From Lentisphaerae bacterium RIFOXYA12_64_32 (GTDB taxonomy: Bacteria > Verrucomicrobiota > Lentisphaeria > Oligosphaerales > YB12-FULL-65-16): 64,000 bases of DNA. The stretch covers positions 37,293 through 101,292 of the forward strand of contig MHBL01000431.1 in assembly GCA_001803235.1 (NCBI GenBank). Reading direction: 5' to 3'. Below the pieces are notes generated by a model. It searched no databases. It worked only from the letters and a program-made list of their open reading frames with translations, and was not told the origin of the DNA. The position numbers were made by a program, and so were the translations under genes. Positions 47,667 through 56,940 of this stretch are shown here, piece by piece (positions within the stretch are counted from its first letter, which is position 1; each line of letters opens with the position of its first letter).

Positions 47667-47916
47667 GTGGCACGTTGCCGCGGGAAGAACGCCAGGAGAG
47701 TTTCATGGGCGAATACAACGAGGGGGCTTGAATCCACCCGGCTCGCGGGGTACCGCCTCGCCGCGAGAAGGCAGCCCGCGAGACGCGGGCGCTCCAGGGA
47801 CACGCAGGACTGCCCCGCCACCGGTTCGCCCTTCGCCGATCCGGTCGTATGTTAACCGCTGGGCCGCGCCATCGCGGCGCACGTGCAGTCCGCCAGACAG
47901 AAAGGCATTCACCCAC

Positions 47917-49980
47917 ATGACGTGGCGAGCCGTCATTATCGGACTGATTGGGGCCTGGTTTATCGCCGGGTTCGGTTACGTCAACGACTGGATCCTGGGC
48001 CTGGAGAGTTTCACGGCCGGGCACCAGATTCCGGTCATCGTGCTCGGGCTGATGTTCGTGGCCGTGATCCTGCTGAACCCGCTGCTGTTCCGCGCCCGTC
48101 CCGCCTGGGTCCTGCGCCCGGCCGAGATCGGCCTGGTCGTGGTCCTGACCACGGCCGCGTGCAGCATTCCTGGCCGTGGCCTCATGGAGGGGTTTCTTCA
48201 GGCCCAAATTCTGCCGCACCACTGGAACCGCGTCACACCCGGCTGGAAGGAGCGGAAGATCCTGGACTATGCGCCCAAGCAGGCGCTGGTCGACGTGCGC
48301 AACGAGGACGTGCTGAACCGGTTCCTCACCGGCTCCGGCACGCCGGAAGGCGTCAAGCCGTCTTTGGCGCAGCGGCTGACACGCACCTGGGGCCAGGTGC
48401 CGTGGGCCGCCTGGGCCGGGCCCATGCGCACCTGGCTGCCGCTCCTGTTCCTCTGCGCCCTGGCCTCCGTCTGCCTGGCACTGATTGTGAACCAGCAATG
48501 GTCGCAGCACGAGATGCTCAGCTACCCGATTGCCGACTTCACCACCGCACTGCTCGATCGTGACGAGGCACAGGCCCTGCCGCGAATCTTTTTTGACCGC
48601 ATGTTCTGGATCGGATTCGCCGCCATCTTCCTGGTCCGCGTTAACAACGGTCTTTGCCAGTGGTTTCCGCAGTACTTGATCCCGGTGCAGATGCGCTTCA
48701 ACTTCTCCGCCTTTGCCACCATCTGGCCGTCGATCTCCACCGTGCCCATGGGCAACATGCTGCTGTACATCGACTTGTTCCCCCTGGCCGTGGCGTTCGC
48801 GTTCTTCGTCAGTTCCGAGATCGCGCTGACGCTCGGCCTGACGCACGTGCTCTGGGTCCTGGCCGCCGTGCCCATGGTCAAGGTCGGCATCGACCTTTCG
48901 ACGGACTACGGCCTGGGCGGGTGGTCCGGCTGGCAGCGCGGCGGCAGCTACATCGCCCTGGGGCTGATGCTGCTCTACACCGGCCGCCACTTCTACAAGA
49001 ACCTGCTCGTCCGCGCCGTCACCGTCTGGCGCCGCACGCAGCCGCAGGACATCACCGTGTGGGCCTGCCGCGGTTTGCTGGTGTCGATCGTGCTCATGAT
49101 TGTGCTGACCCTGCGGCTCGGCCTGGAATTGCCGTTCGCTATCGGCACTGTGCTGCTCGCGTTGCTGTCGTTCGTCGTCGTGTCGCGGATCAGTGCGGAG
49201 ACCGGGCTGTTCTTCATTCACGCGCGCTGGCAGCCGTACGGCATGCTCCTGGCCATGTTCGGCGGCTACGCCATGGGGCCGGAGTCGCTGGTGATCTCGG
49301 CCCTGGTCTGCGTGGTGCTGTGCTTCGACCAGAGCCAGGTGCTGATGCCATACCTCGTCAACGGACTCAAGCTCAGTGAGAACTTCAAGCTGAGCCCCGC
49401 GAAAGTGGGCGGGCTGACGCTGGGCATGTACGTGTCTGGCGTGGTGCTGGCGGTGGTCATCGGGTTGTGCGCCACGTACCAGTCCGGCACACCGACGCAG
49501 TGCACCTACTCATACCGTTGGACGCCCATGATGCCGTTCCAGGCCGCCGAGCAGGAGGTGCTGCGCCTCTCGGCCAGCGGCGCGCTCGAGAAGGCCCAGG
49601 AACTGCCCTGGTACGAGCGACTCAACGCCATTCACCCCAAGCGCAACTTCGTCTGGGCCGCCGGGTTCGGGTTCGTCGGCGTCATTCTGCTGAGCTTCCT
49701 GCGCCTGCGCCTGCCCTGGTGGCCGCTGCACCCGGTCTTGCTGCTGGTCTGGGCTACGTGGCCAAGCGTCGTCATGTGGCACTCGTTCCTGATCGGCTGG
49801 CTGATCAAGAAGGCAAGCCTGCGCTTCGGTGGGTTCGAATTGGTGCGCAAGCTGCGTCCGCTGATGATCGGCATCGTGGCCGGCGAGATTGTCGGCGCCC
49901 TGGTCTTCATGATCGGCGGCGCGGTGTACTTCGCCATGACCGGCGCACCGCCCATCAGCTACCGCTTCTTCCCGCGGTAG
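47917..49980 (+). CDS. DUF6785/DUF6784-type multi-spanning membrane protein
   Basis: This 687-residue integral membrane protein has at least 12 hydrophobic segments. It starts WRAVIIGLIGAWFIAGFGYV, and long polar loops hold LPHHWNRVTPGWKERKILDY and YQSGTPTQCTYSYRWTPM. Proteins of this plan (DUF6785 with a C-terminal DUF6784 part) occur in PVC bacteria beside sugar catabolic genes; transport is likely but unproven. No signal peptidase site is evident. The frame is open 63 codons further upstream through R1-type repeat sequence, so ATG 47917 is chosen. A weak AAAGG precedes it by 12 bases. Two hairpins follow the stop at 50130-50209. Confidence 0.75.
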   Translation: MTWRAVIIGLIGAWFIAGFGYVNDWILGLESFTAGHQIPVIVLGLMFVAVILLNPLLFRARPAWVLRPAEIGLVVVLTTAACSIPGRGLMEGFLQAQILPHHWNRVTPGWKERKILDYAPKQALVDVRNEDVLNRFLTGSGTPEGVKPSLAQRLTRTWGQVPWAAWAGPMRTWLPLLFLCALASVCLALIVNQQWSQHEMLSYPIADFTTALLDRDEAQALPRIFFDRMFWIGFAAIFLVRVNNGLCQWFPQYLIPVQMRFNFSAFATIWPSISTVPMGNMLLYIDLFPLAVAFAFFVSSEIALTLGLTHVLWVLAAVPMVKVGIDLSTDYGLGGWSGWQRGGSYIALGLMLLYTGRHFYKNLLVRAVTVWRRTQPQDITVWACRGLLVSIVLMIVLTLRLGLELPFAIGTVLLALLSFVVVSRISAETGLFFIHARWQPYGMLLAMFGGYAMGPESLVISALVCVVLCFDQSQVLMPYLVNGLKLSENFKLSPAKVGGLTLGMYVSGVVLAVVIGLCATYQSGTPTQCTYSYRWTPMMPFQAAEQEVLRLSASGALEKAQELPWYERLNAIHPKRNFVWAAGFGFVGVILLSFLRLRLPWWPLHPVLLLVWATWPSVVMWHSFLIGWLIKKASLRFGGFELVRKLRPLMIGIVAGEIVGALVFMIGGAVYFAMTGAPPISYRFFPR

Positions 49981-49999
49981 GCGGTGAGCGGGCGAGCGA

Positions 50000-50044
50000 C
50001 TCCGACAGGTCGGACCCGTCTGACGCGTCGGACAAGTCAGACTG
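50000..50044. repeat. Decamer-type tandem words (GTCGGACCCG-like)
   Basis: Four or five imperfect copies of a 10-bp unit (tcggacccg, tctgacgcg, tcggacaag, tcagactgc) are seen. The same words appear at 54055-54105. Confidence 0.55.
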
Positions 50045-50129
50045 CCCATGCCAGTCTTGGCGGAGATGTCGGCAGGCGGAGTCCGCAAGCATTGTGACCC
50101 GCGGTGTCTGCACAGTGACGGCCCTTTCT

Positions 50130-50209
50130 CCTCTGGCCAGCCGCCAAACAGCGGCAGGCCAGAGGACGGCACCGCCTCGGGGAGCGGCAGGACGCGCGCT
50201 CCCCGAGGC
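50130..50209. repeat. Two strong hairpins after the DUF6785-type gene
   Basis: Hairpin A pairs 50130-50138 with 50157-50165, and an inner gccgc/gcggc extends it past one mismatch. Hairpin B pairs 50174-50186 with 50197-50209 (13 bp). Neither has a T-run. Confidence 0.75.
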
Positions 50210-50326
50210 TGATCCGAGGGAGTCCAGAGGGAGTCAACGACGCCCTTTGGCCGGGGGCGCGGGGGTGGAAAACACCCGCTCTCCGGACCCGCTTTGCACA
50301 GAGCACAAGTCAGGAGGACTCATCGC

Positions 50327-52558
50327 ATGGCATCAACGTACGAGTGGTTCTTCCCGTTGCGGCGGACGCACACCGGCATGCTGCAGGGCAACGGCACCTT
50401 GGGGCTCATGATCTGGGGCGAGGGCAGCGTCCTGCGGCTCACCCTCGGCCGCGCCGATTTCTGGGACCACCGCGGCGGCATGCCGTGGCGCGAGGGCATG
50501 TCCTACACCGCCATCCGCGGTCTGCTCGAGCAGAAGGACGAGCCCGGACTGCGCGCGCTGTTCGAGCGCACCGCACCGGATGCGGGTCAACCGCACCGGC
50601 CCACCGTGCTCCCGATCGGCCGCATCGAACTGGACTTCGGCCCAGGCGTCACGCTCCAGCGCGGGCTCCTGAACGTCCGCTCCGGCCTGGCCACCGTGCA
50701 GGCGACGTGCGGGGACCGCACCGGCGACGTCCGCATTGTCACGCTGATGGACACGCACGCGATCTGCCTGGAGTGGGATCCCGCACTGCCCGCGCCGACG
50801 GTCCGGAACGTCCCGGCCTGGGACCACGTCGCCGAGCACCTGCGCGGCATTTCGTTCACGCCGCCGGAGCCGTTCGCCGGCCCGGCCCTGTCCGGCTGGC
50901 TGCAGATGCGGCCGGTCGACCCGCCGCTGTGCGTCGGGTACCGGCAGCAGGGCACGCAGTTGTGCGTCGCGGCCGAGCACGGCCTCGACGCACCGAACGC
51001 GCGGGAAACGGTGACTGGCATGGTCGGCAAGGTCATGGACGGCGGCTTCGCCGCGGCCGCGTGCGGAGTCCGCAAATGGTGGCAGCGCTACTGGCGCAAG
51101 GTTCCGGCGGTGCGCATCCCCAACGAGCGTCTGCAGTTCCTCTACGAGTACGGCATGTACAAGTTTGCCGGGCTCACGAATCCGACCGGCATCGCCGCGA
51201 CACTGCAGGGGCCGTGGATCGAAGAGTACCAGATGCCGCCGTGGTCCAGCGACTATCATTTCAATATTAATGTCCAGATGTGCTACTGGCCGGCGTACCA
51301 CGGCAATTGCCTGGAGCATCTCAAGCCGCTCTTCGACATGATCCGGACCTGGACTCCGGTCCTGCGCCAGAACGCGCGTGTGTTCTGTGGCATCGACGAC
51401 GGGCTGATGCTGCCGCACGCGGTCGACGACCGCTGCACCTGCATGGGCGGGTTCTGGACCGGCTCGGTCGACCACGGCTGCACCGCGTGGGTGGCGCAGA
51501 TGATGTACCGCTACTACCGCTACACGCTGGACCGCAAGTTCCTGCGCGACACCGCGTTCCCATTCATGAAAGGCGCCATGCGTGTCTACGAGGAAATGCT
51601 CGAAAAGACGGATGCGGGCTTCGCGCTGCCGGTCGGGGTCTCGCCCGAGTACCGCGGTTCGGCCATGAACGCCTGGGGCCGCAACGCCAGCTTCCAGCTC
51701 GCCTGCGCGCACCGGCTCTGCGAGGACCTGATCGAGGCGGCCGAAACACTGGGTGAAACACCCAACGCAGTCTGGCGCGAGATCGGCGAGAAACTGCCGC
51801 GCGCCAGTCTCATCGGCAGTGCCGGCAGCGAACGCATCGGCCTGTGGGACGGCACCGACCTGGAGGAGAGCCACCGGCACCACTCGCACCTGGCCGGGAT
51901 CACGCCGTTCGACGTGTTCCCCGCCGGGGACGAGGCGTGGCGCAAGGCCATCGAGCGCAGCCTGGACCACTGGATCCGGCTCGGCCCGGCGCTCTGGTCC
52001 GGCTGGTGCGTGCCCTGGGCGGCCATGATCCACATGCGGTTCGGCAACGGTGACGCGGCCGAAGTGCTGCTCGAGCTGTGGGACCGCACCTTCACCAACG
52101 AAGGCCACGGCACGCTGCACGACGTCGACTTCCACGGCATCTCGCTCATGGGCCGGTCCTACGGCAATCCCGGCGGGCGCAGCGGCCCGAACAACGAGCG
52201 CGAGATCATGCAGATGGACGCGGGCATGTCCTGCACCGCGGCGGTCCAGGAAATGTTGCTGCACACGCGCCGCGGCGTGAACTACGTGTTCGGCGGCACG
52301 CCGCGCCGCTGGCGCGATGTCAGCTTCCGGCGCATGCGCACCGACGGCGCGTTCCTGGTCAGTGCCGAGCGTGCGGCGGGGCGGACCGTGCGCGTCGTGG
52401 TCGAGAGTCGGCGCGGCGGCACGTTCCGGCTCGCCAACCCCTGGCCGGGCGCCGTGACCGTGCGGAGTGCGCAGGGCGGTGTGCAGACGCGGACGGGCCC
52501 TGTCCTGGACGTGGCAGTCGCGGCCGGCGGCAAGATCGAGTTGACGCCGGCGACGTAG
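50327..52558 (+). CDS. GH95-like glycoside hydrolase (alpha-L-fucosidase family)
   Basis: This 743-residue protein has the GH95-type central segment DYHFNINVQMCYWPAYHGN near residue 308, followed by an (alpha/alpha)6 barrel with SVDHGCTAWVAQM and SPEYRGSAMNAWGRN. The HRHHSHLAGITPFDVF block lies near residue 516. GH95 enzymes release alpha-L-fucose or L-galactose by inversion; the general base and acid residues cannot be fixed without alignment. The N-terminal beta-sandwich (50-280) is present. AGGAGG precedes ATG 50327. No secretion signal is seen, suggesting cytoplasmic processing of imported oligosaccharides. Confidence 0.82.
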   Translation: MASTYEWFFPLRRTHTGMLQGNGTLGLMIWGEGSVLRLTLGRADFWDHRGGMPWREGMSYTAIRGLLEQKDEPGLRALFERTAPDAGQPHRPTVLPIGRIELDFGPGVTLQRGLLNVRSGLATVQATCGDRTGDVRIVTLMDTHAICLEWDPALPAPTVRNVPAWDHVAEHLRGISFTPPEPFAGPALSGWLQMRPVDPPLCVGYRQQGTQLCVAAEHGLDAPNARETVTGMVGKVMDGGFAAAACGVRKWWQRYWRKVPAVRIPNERLQFLYEYGMYKFAGLTNPTGIAATLQGPWIEEYQMPPWSSDYHFNINVQMCYWPAYHGNCLEHLKPLFDMIRTWTPVLRQNARVFCGIDDGLMLPHAVDDRCTCMGGFWTGSVDHGCTAWVAQMMYRYYRYTLDRKFLRDTAFPFMKGAMRVYEEMLEKTDAGFALPVGVSPEYRGSAMNAWGRNASFQLACAHRLCEDLIEAAETLGETPNAVWREIGEKLPRASLIGSAGSERIGLWDGTDLEESHRHHSHLAGITPFDVFPAGDEAWRKAIERSLDHWIRLGPALWSGWCVPWAAMIHMRFGNGDAAEVLLELWDRTFTNEGHGTLHDVDFHGISLMGRSYGNPGGRSGPNNEREIMQMDAGMSCTAAVQEMLLHTRRGVNYVFGGTPRRWRDVSFRRMRTDGAFLVSAERAAGRTVRVVVESRRGGTFRLANPWPGAVTVRSAQGGVQTRTGPVLDVAVAAGGKIELTPAT

Positions 52559-52634
52559 ACCGGTGGGCAAAGAACAACGCGATGTCCTCATGGGACGAAG
52601 TGCGGCCCCGACGTCGGGACCTCTCTTGCCCGGG

Positions 52635-52973
52635 TCACGGTTCTGCGATCGTGAGGTCCGGATAGAAGGGCTGGAAGTGCTCCGGGTTTCGGGTCACAAG
52701 GCCCTGGAAGCGGCAGGCATAGCCACCGATAAGAAGGTCCGCAACGGGACGTTTGGGCACCGTCCCCGCTCGTTTCCGGTTCACGTAGCGGGACCATCCG
52801 TCCGCGGCGCGGTCGGTATCCGCCTCGGTCCACGAGGGATACGGGTCGGCGCCAAGCACCTTCAGGAACTCACGCACGTTTGGCGGGCGAATCGGCACGG
52901 CATCGACACGATGCCGTTTCAGGATGGCAACGACCTCTTCGGCTGCCCGGAGGATGGCTTCGGGATCGGGCAC
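52635..52973 (-). pseudogene. Hybrid remnant with VapC-type PIN C-terminus
   Basis: The last 35 residues of this 112-codon frame (VADLLIGGYACRFQGLVTRNPEHFQPF) are a PIN-domain toxin C-terminus. The first 27 (ILRAAEEVVAILKRHRVDAVP) look like the start of a nucleotidyltransferase-type or antitoxin protein. The middle is not recognisable. I read it as a toxin-antitoxin locus collapsed by deletion. Confidence 0.45.
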
Positions 52974-53022
52974 ATGTCAGTCTGCCTTCCGTTTCGGCTT
53001 GAGCCACGAAAAGCGCGCACCC

Positions 53023-53997
53023 TCACGACTCCCAGGGCAGGAAGCAGACTTTGATGGCCTGGCGTTTCTCGAGCAGGTCGATGGCCTCGCCGTAGCGCTC
53101 GAGCGGTAGCTTGTGCGTGACCAGGGCGGCCAGGTCGAGCTTGCCCTGGCGGATGAGGTCCACGGCGTACTCGGCTGACTCGCGCGAGTGGCCTTTGTAC
53201 CCGCACAGACGCAGTCCGCCGCAATGCCGGGGACTGTACGTGTAGTCCTCGCGCTGTACGCCGAACAGCGCCACGGCGTCCTGGGTCCGGTCCATGAGAA
53301 ACTCGACCGAGCCTTTGGCGCCGACGCAGTCAACGGCCGACTCCAGCTTCGGCCCTGCCGGGCGCGCGGGGAAGTCCTTGGACAGGTCCGTGGTCGGGTC
53401 ATAGCAGGCGGCTGCGCCCAGGCGACAGGCCAGGTCGCGGCGGTCGGGCATGAGGTCAAATCCGTACACCGTCTTGGCGCCTTCGGCCTTGGCCATCTGC
53501 AGCGCCACCAGTCCGGCCGGGCCGAGGCCGCCGACACCGAAGCAGCGGCCGCGGATCGCGCCCATGTCGCGCAGCATGCGGAAACAGGTTGCCACGCACA
53601 TGCCCAGTTCGAGCGGGGCCAGCGCCTCGTCCGGCAACCCCTCGGGGACGTGGATGACGTTCGCTGCCTTGTGCACGACGTACTGCGCGTAGCAGCCGGG
53701 GATGTTCTGGCCGGCATCGCGCCAGGCGCTGACGCGGTCACCGACGCTCAGGCCGGTGACGCCCGCTCCGAGCGCCTCGATGCGCCCGGTCGCTTCGTGC
53801 CCGGGTTGACCGGGCGTGTACGGGTACTGGAACTTGTGCCCGACGAACATCGGCTCGTTGTGGCGCAGATGCAGGTCCCACTGCGGGCACGTCGTGACCG
53901 CGGTGATGCGCAGCAGCACCGCGCCCGGTCCGGGCTTCGGAACCGGAACCTCGAGAACCTTGAACTCACGCGGCGCTGTGACTTGCAGAATCTTCAT
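53023..53997 (-). CDS. Zinc-type (MDR) alcohol dehydrogenase-like oxidoreductase
   Basis: This 324-residue MDR-superfamily dehydrogenase has the substrate-binding GroES-like half (QPGHEATGRIEALGAGVTG, GDRVSAW) and the NAD(P)-binding Rossmann half with FGVGGLGPAGLVALQMAKAEG. The catalytic zinc-type cysteine region is TCPQWDLHLRHNEP, which differs from the usual GICGSD, so zinc use is uncertain. It probably oxidises a sugar or polyol. ATG 53997 is chosen because AAGGAG lies eight bases upstream; a GTG three bases earlier also opens the frame. It forms a minus-strand pair with the aldo/keto reductase 153 bases upstream. Confidence 0.88.
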   Translation of the reverse strand: MKILQVTAPREFKVLEVPVPKPGPGAVLLRITAVTTCPQWDLHLRHNEPMFVGHKFQYPYTPGQPGHEATGRIEALGAGVTGLSVGDRVSAWRDAGQNIPGCYAQYVVHKAANVIHVPEGLPDEALAPLELGMCVATCFRMLRDMGAIRGRCFGVGGLGPAGLVALQMAKAEGAKTVYGFDLMPDRRDLACRLGAAACYDPTTDLSKDFPARPAGPKLESAVDCVGAKGSVEFLMDRTQDAVALFGVQREDYTYSPRHCGGLRLCGYKGHSRESAEYAVDLIRQGKLDLAALVTHKLPLERYGEAIDLLEKRQAIKVCFLPWES

Positions 53998-54028
53998 CAC
54001 TCGAACTCCTTACGTTGTGTGGGCAGAG

Positions 54029-54143
54029 TGTTCGGCGTTCAGTGTTCAGGAGCGGATCGGACCGGTCGGACGCGTCAGACGGGGCGGATACGTCGGACTC
54101 CGGACTCCCCGCCTGAAACCTGACACCCGAAACCTGAAACCTC
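54029..54143. repeat. Short reiterated words between oxidoreductase genes
   Basis: It holds ttcggcgttcagtgttcagg, then a GTCGGACGCGTCAGAC-like decamer stretch, then cctgaaacctgacacccgaaacctg. Similar words occur at 28340, 37370, 50000, 60590 and 62400. Confidence 0.5.
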
Positions 54144-54150
54144 TTTCTTT

Positions 54151-55098
54151 TCACCGCACCTGGCTCTGGATGCCGCCGAACAATTCGCGCAGTTTCTGCA
54201 GCCGCGGCGTGTCGAGGTACGGCGGGTCGACCACGCGCAGGTTTTCGCGGATCCGTTCCGGAGTGCGCGCGCCGACGCAGCAGGTGCTGACATTGTGCGT
54301 GAGCACGAACCGCAGGGCCGCCTCGGGCACGGAGTACGGCTTGAGAAACTCGAGCAGGTTCGGGTCGGTGTAGGGCGGTGTGGCAGGCAGGTGCCCGGCC
54401 GCGACGTGGCGTCGCACACACTCCAGCGCCGCAGGCACACTGACCAGCCCCGACTGCTTCGACGCCTGGTTCAGCGGCATCATTACCACCGTCCCGACGT
54501 TGTGCTTCGCGCACAGCGGCAGGACCGATTCTGCCGCCGTCTGCAGCAGGAAGTTGATCGTGAGCATGACCACGTCGAATGCGCCCGACGGCACGGCGCG
54601 TTTCAGCACCTCGTGCGTGCCGTCGGCCTCGGACAGTTCGCTGATACCGATGAACCGGACCTTGCCCTGGTCGCGCAGCTTGACCATGGCCGCGTAGCAG
54701 CCGTCGTTCATGAACCGGTCGAGGGTCTCGAGCGTGCGCAGCCCGTGGCCGAGGAAGATATCGAGCCGGTCACGGCGCAGCCGCCGCAGGCTCTCCTCCG
54801 CCGAGGCGACCAGGTCTTTCGGCGCGCCGGTGTAGGCCGCGTCGCCGCCCCAGCCGTCGTACGGCCGATACTTGGTTTCGACGATGACGCGGTCGTGCCC
54901 GCGCAGTGCTTCGCCCAGCGCCCGCTCGCTGTCGCCGTCGTCATACCCCGCCGCCGTGTCGATGAAGTTCACGCCGCCCTCGATCGCCGCCTGCACGGTG
55001 GCGATGAACTGCGCCCGGTCCTGCGTCGCGCCGCGCGCCGCGCCGTAGCCCAACTCCGAAACCTTCAGTTCCGTCCGCCCCAAGCGTCGGTACAACAT
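54151..55098 (-). CDS. Aldo/keto reductase
   Basis: This 315-residue NADPH-dependent oxidoreductase has the AKR tetrad: D47 and Y52 in FIDTAAGYDDGD, K76 in VETKYRP, and the histidine in GHGLRTL. The start MLYRRLGRTELKVSELGYG is typical of the family. It would reduce an aldehyde or ketone such as lactaldehyde, a possible product of deoxysugar breakdown; that substrate is inference. GGAGG lies eight bases before ATG 55098. It is divergent from AraC regulator 2 across a 433-bp control region. Confidence 0.9.
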   Translation of the reverse strand: MLYRRLGRTELKVSELGYGAARGATQDRAQFIATVQAAIEGGVNFIDTAAGYDDGDSERALGEALRGHDRVIVETKYRPYDGWGGDAAYTGAPKDLVASAEESLRRLRRDRLDIFLGHGLRTLETLDRFMNDGCYAAMVKLRDQGKVRFIGISELSEADGTHEVLKRAVPSGAFDVVMLTINFLLQTAAESVLPLCAKHNVGTVVMMPLNQASKQSGLVSVPAALECVRRHVAAGHLPATPPYTDPNLLEFLKPYSVPEAALRFVLTHNVSTCCVGARTPERIRENLRVVDPPYLDTPRLQKLRELFGGIQSQVR

Positions 55099-55531
55099 GA
55101 TTCGAAACCTCCATTGAAGGTGGTACAAGTGTCTCGCTCGCGGCAGGCGCGGTCCTGCCATGATTCGAGTCCATGAGAGTCAACATGCCACTGTTAAGCG
55201 CGTTCTCCCAGGGTTGAAACTGTCCAAAATGGGGGTATTTTCGTCCAGAAGCGTAATCGACGGGGGATGGTGGGTCCCGAGGCGGACGTCCAACCGCCGA
55301 TGAGGATTAATGGCAAAATCAAGGATGGCAGAATCATGGGAACGCGGATGCTGCCTGAAGGGTCTTGCCGAGCAGGCACGCGAAGTGACGTGGCATTCCG
55401 CGTTACGCCGTCGCAGCCCGTCCGGGCTGCGAGGCCAACTCGAGGGGGTCGAGGGGGAGTGAATCACGCCCCCTCGTCGGGGGCATGGGGGCGGAAAGCC
55501 CCCGGTCTCCGCCGCTGCGCTGGAGGGTAGC
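55099..55531. other. Control region between aldo/keto reductase and AraC 2
   Basis: The first half (about 55190-55350) is less GC-rich than its surroundings and carries the promoter/operator at 55214-55250. The second half (55436-55512) contains GC-rich inverted words (gggggagtg..cgccccctcgtcgggggc). Confidence 0.5.
55214..55250 (+). promoter_or_regulatory. AraC-type direct-repeat operator overlapping a promoter
   Basis: Two direct repeats GTCCAAAA (55222-55229) and GTCCAGAA (55243-55250) are 21 bp apart, two helical turns. A promoter TTGAAA (55214-55219), 16 bases, TATTTT (55236-55241) overlaps them. This is the layout of AraC-family sites. Binding by the adjacent AraC 2 is inferred. Confidence 0.55.
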
Positions 55532-56500
55532 ATGATCGTCCGCGGCGCGCACAACACGTTTCAGGCCGGGCACTCGAGCGGCGGCACGTTTGATGCCTGG
55601 ACGGTGCACTACACGATCCGTGGCGACGTCGCCATGCGGCACCCGGACGGCGACTTGGCGTGCGGTCCGGACCAGGTGATTCTGGTCGAACCGCGGCGTG
55701 CCATTTCCTGGTTTGTGCCGCCCGGCGCCAAAGGCACGGCACCCGCGCCCTGGGAGGTCGTCTGGCTCCACTACCAGGCGGCGCCGGAGGAGGCGACGCT
55801 GTTCGCGTACCCGCGCGACCGCCAGGGCTACTCGCTCATCCCTATCCACCACGAAATGCACCGCGCACGCGTTGCCGAGGGCCTGCGCCGCGCGCTGGAG
55901 CTGTTCCAGTCCTCGCTGTACGGCAGTGCCGGGCTGGCGGAGTGCGCACTGCGTGAGAGCTTGCTTTGGTGCCGGGTCGACCAGCGCATGGCCGTCAACC
56001 CGCTGCACCCGGTCGTCGACGAGGCGTTGCGCGTGATCGACCAACACCTGGCCGCGCCGTTGACCAGTACGGAGTTGGCGCGGCGCTGCGGCGTATCGCG
56101 CTCGAAATTACTCGCGCTGTTCACGCGCGAGATGGGTGTCCCGTTCCGGGTCTACTGCGAGCGCCAGCGCATGCGCCATGCGCAGCAGCTCCTGCAGTCC
56201 GGGCACCTGACCGTGAAGCAGATCGCCGCCGAACTCGGCTACGCCGACCCGAAGTACTTCACGCGCCGCTTCAAGCACACCGCCGGCTCGCTCCCGTCCG
56301 GGTGGAAACCGAGGCGCCACGCCGCGGCGGAGTGCGCGCGGGGGGGTCCGCCTCCCGCACCCCCGGGCAAGGGGCGTCATGGACTCCCCTTGCAACCCCT
56401 CGACATCGCATCGGCAATTGCGGCGAAGCGGCAACCCGCTTCGCCGCAATTGCCGATGCGGAGGCCGTCCGCGATCAGTCACCGCCTCGGCGGTGGCTGA
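55532..56500 (+). CDS. AraC-family transcriptional regulator 2, repeat-extended C-terminus
   Basis: This 322-residue protein has an N-terminal cupin-like sensor (WTVHYTIRGDVAMRHPDGDL) and a C-terminal double HTH (LTSTELARRCGVSRSKLLALF and LTVKQIAAELGYADPKYFTR, then FKHTAGSLPSGWKPRR). A normal AraC protein would end shortly after GWKPRR. The next about 60 residues are encoded by palindromic repeat sequence, including a 25-bp perfect hairpin, and the stop TGA lies inside another hairpin. GGAGGG precedes the ATG. It is probably autoregulated and controls the divergent aldo/keto reductase and neighbouring catabolic genes. Confidence 0.9.
   Translation: MIVRGAHNTFQAGHSSGGTFDAWTVHYTIRGDVAMRHPDGDLACGPDQVILVEPRRAISWFVPPGAKGTAPAPWEVVWLHYQAAPEEATLFAYPRDRQGYSLIPIHHEMHRARVAEGLRRALELFQSSLYGSAGLAECALRESLLWCRVDQRMAVNPLHPVVDEALRVIDQHLAAPLTSTELARRCGVSRSKLLALFTREMGVPFRVYCERQRMRHAQQLLQSGHLTVKQIAAELGYADPKYFTRRFKHTAGSLPSGWKPRRHAAAECARGGPPPAPPGKGRHGLPLQPLDIASAIAAKRQPASPQLPMRRPSAISHRLGGG
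56407..56460. repeat. 25-bp perfect hairpin inside the AraC 2 reading frame
   Basis: Arms 56407-56431 and 56436-56460 pair perfectly with loop caac. A second hairpin (56473-56486 with 56489-56502, one mismatch) follows and contains the stop codon. Confidence 0.85.
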
Positions 56501-56640
56501 TCACGGAGCAAGACGGTCGGGTGGGAAGATACGTCGGTGCCCAATATCGGGACGGGTCTGGGAGCGCCGGAGATCCGGGGCATGAAGACCCCGCCACAGC
56601 CTTGCGAAAATGCAGGCTGTTTCGGTCAGGATGTGATCCG

Positions 56641-56823
56641 GCGCGCAGTGGCTCGGCGCGTCCCGCGCCGAAGCGGGGGTGTGTCGGCCGGCTCTGTCCG
56701 GCGACATGTCCGCCAGAGCCAAAGCGACGGCGGAAGCTGCTCGCGCGAAGACGGATCCCCGGCCGGGGGCTTCGGGCCGGGACGGTCCCGAGCACCCTGC
56801 TGCGGTCCCGGAGGTCCCGCGCC
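56641..56823 (-). repeat. Dispersed repeat R2, copy d (long form)
   Basis: It is the reverse complement of the R2 pattern, from GCGCAGTGGCTCGGCGCGTC to GGTCCCGGAGGTCCCGCGCC, with the long internal segment (gctcgcgcgaagacggatcc). Confidence 0.85.
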
Positions 56824-56940
56824 ACTGCTGCATGTGCCGTCAGGCAAGTCTGCGGCTTGCCTTACGCCTGACGCCAAGGTATTGTCTGCCCCCAGAAGTA
56901 CGACGGCGGGACCGTGCGCCTGTGCCGGCGGAGGCGAACC

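Noticed and set aside
50333..52591. A 752-codon minus-strand frame opposite the GH95-like gene
   Set aside because: It is a shadow frame produced by high GC and codon bias of the plus-strand gene. It has no ribosome binding site and no recognisable domain.
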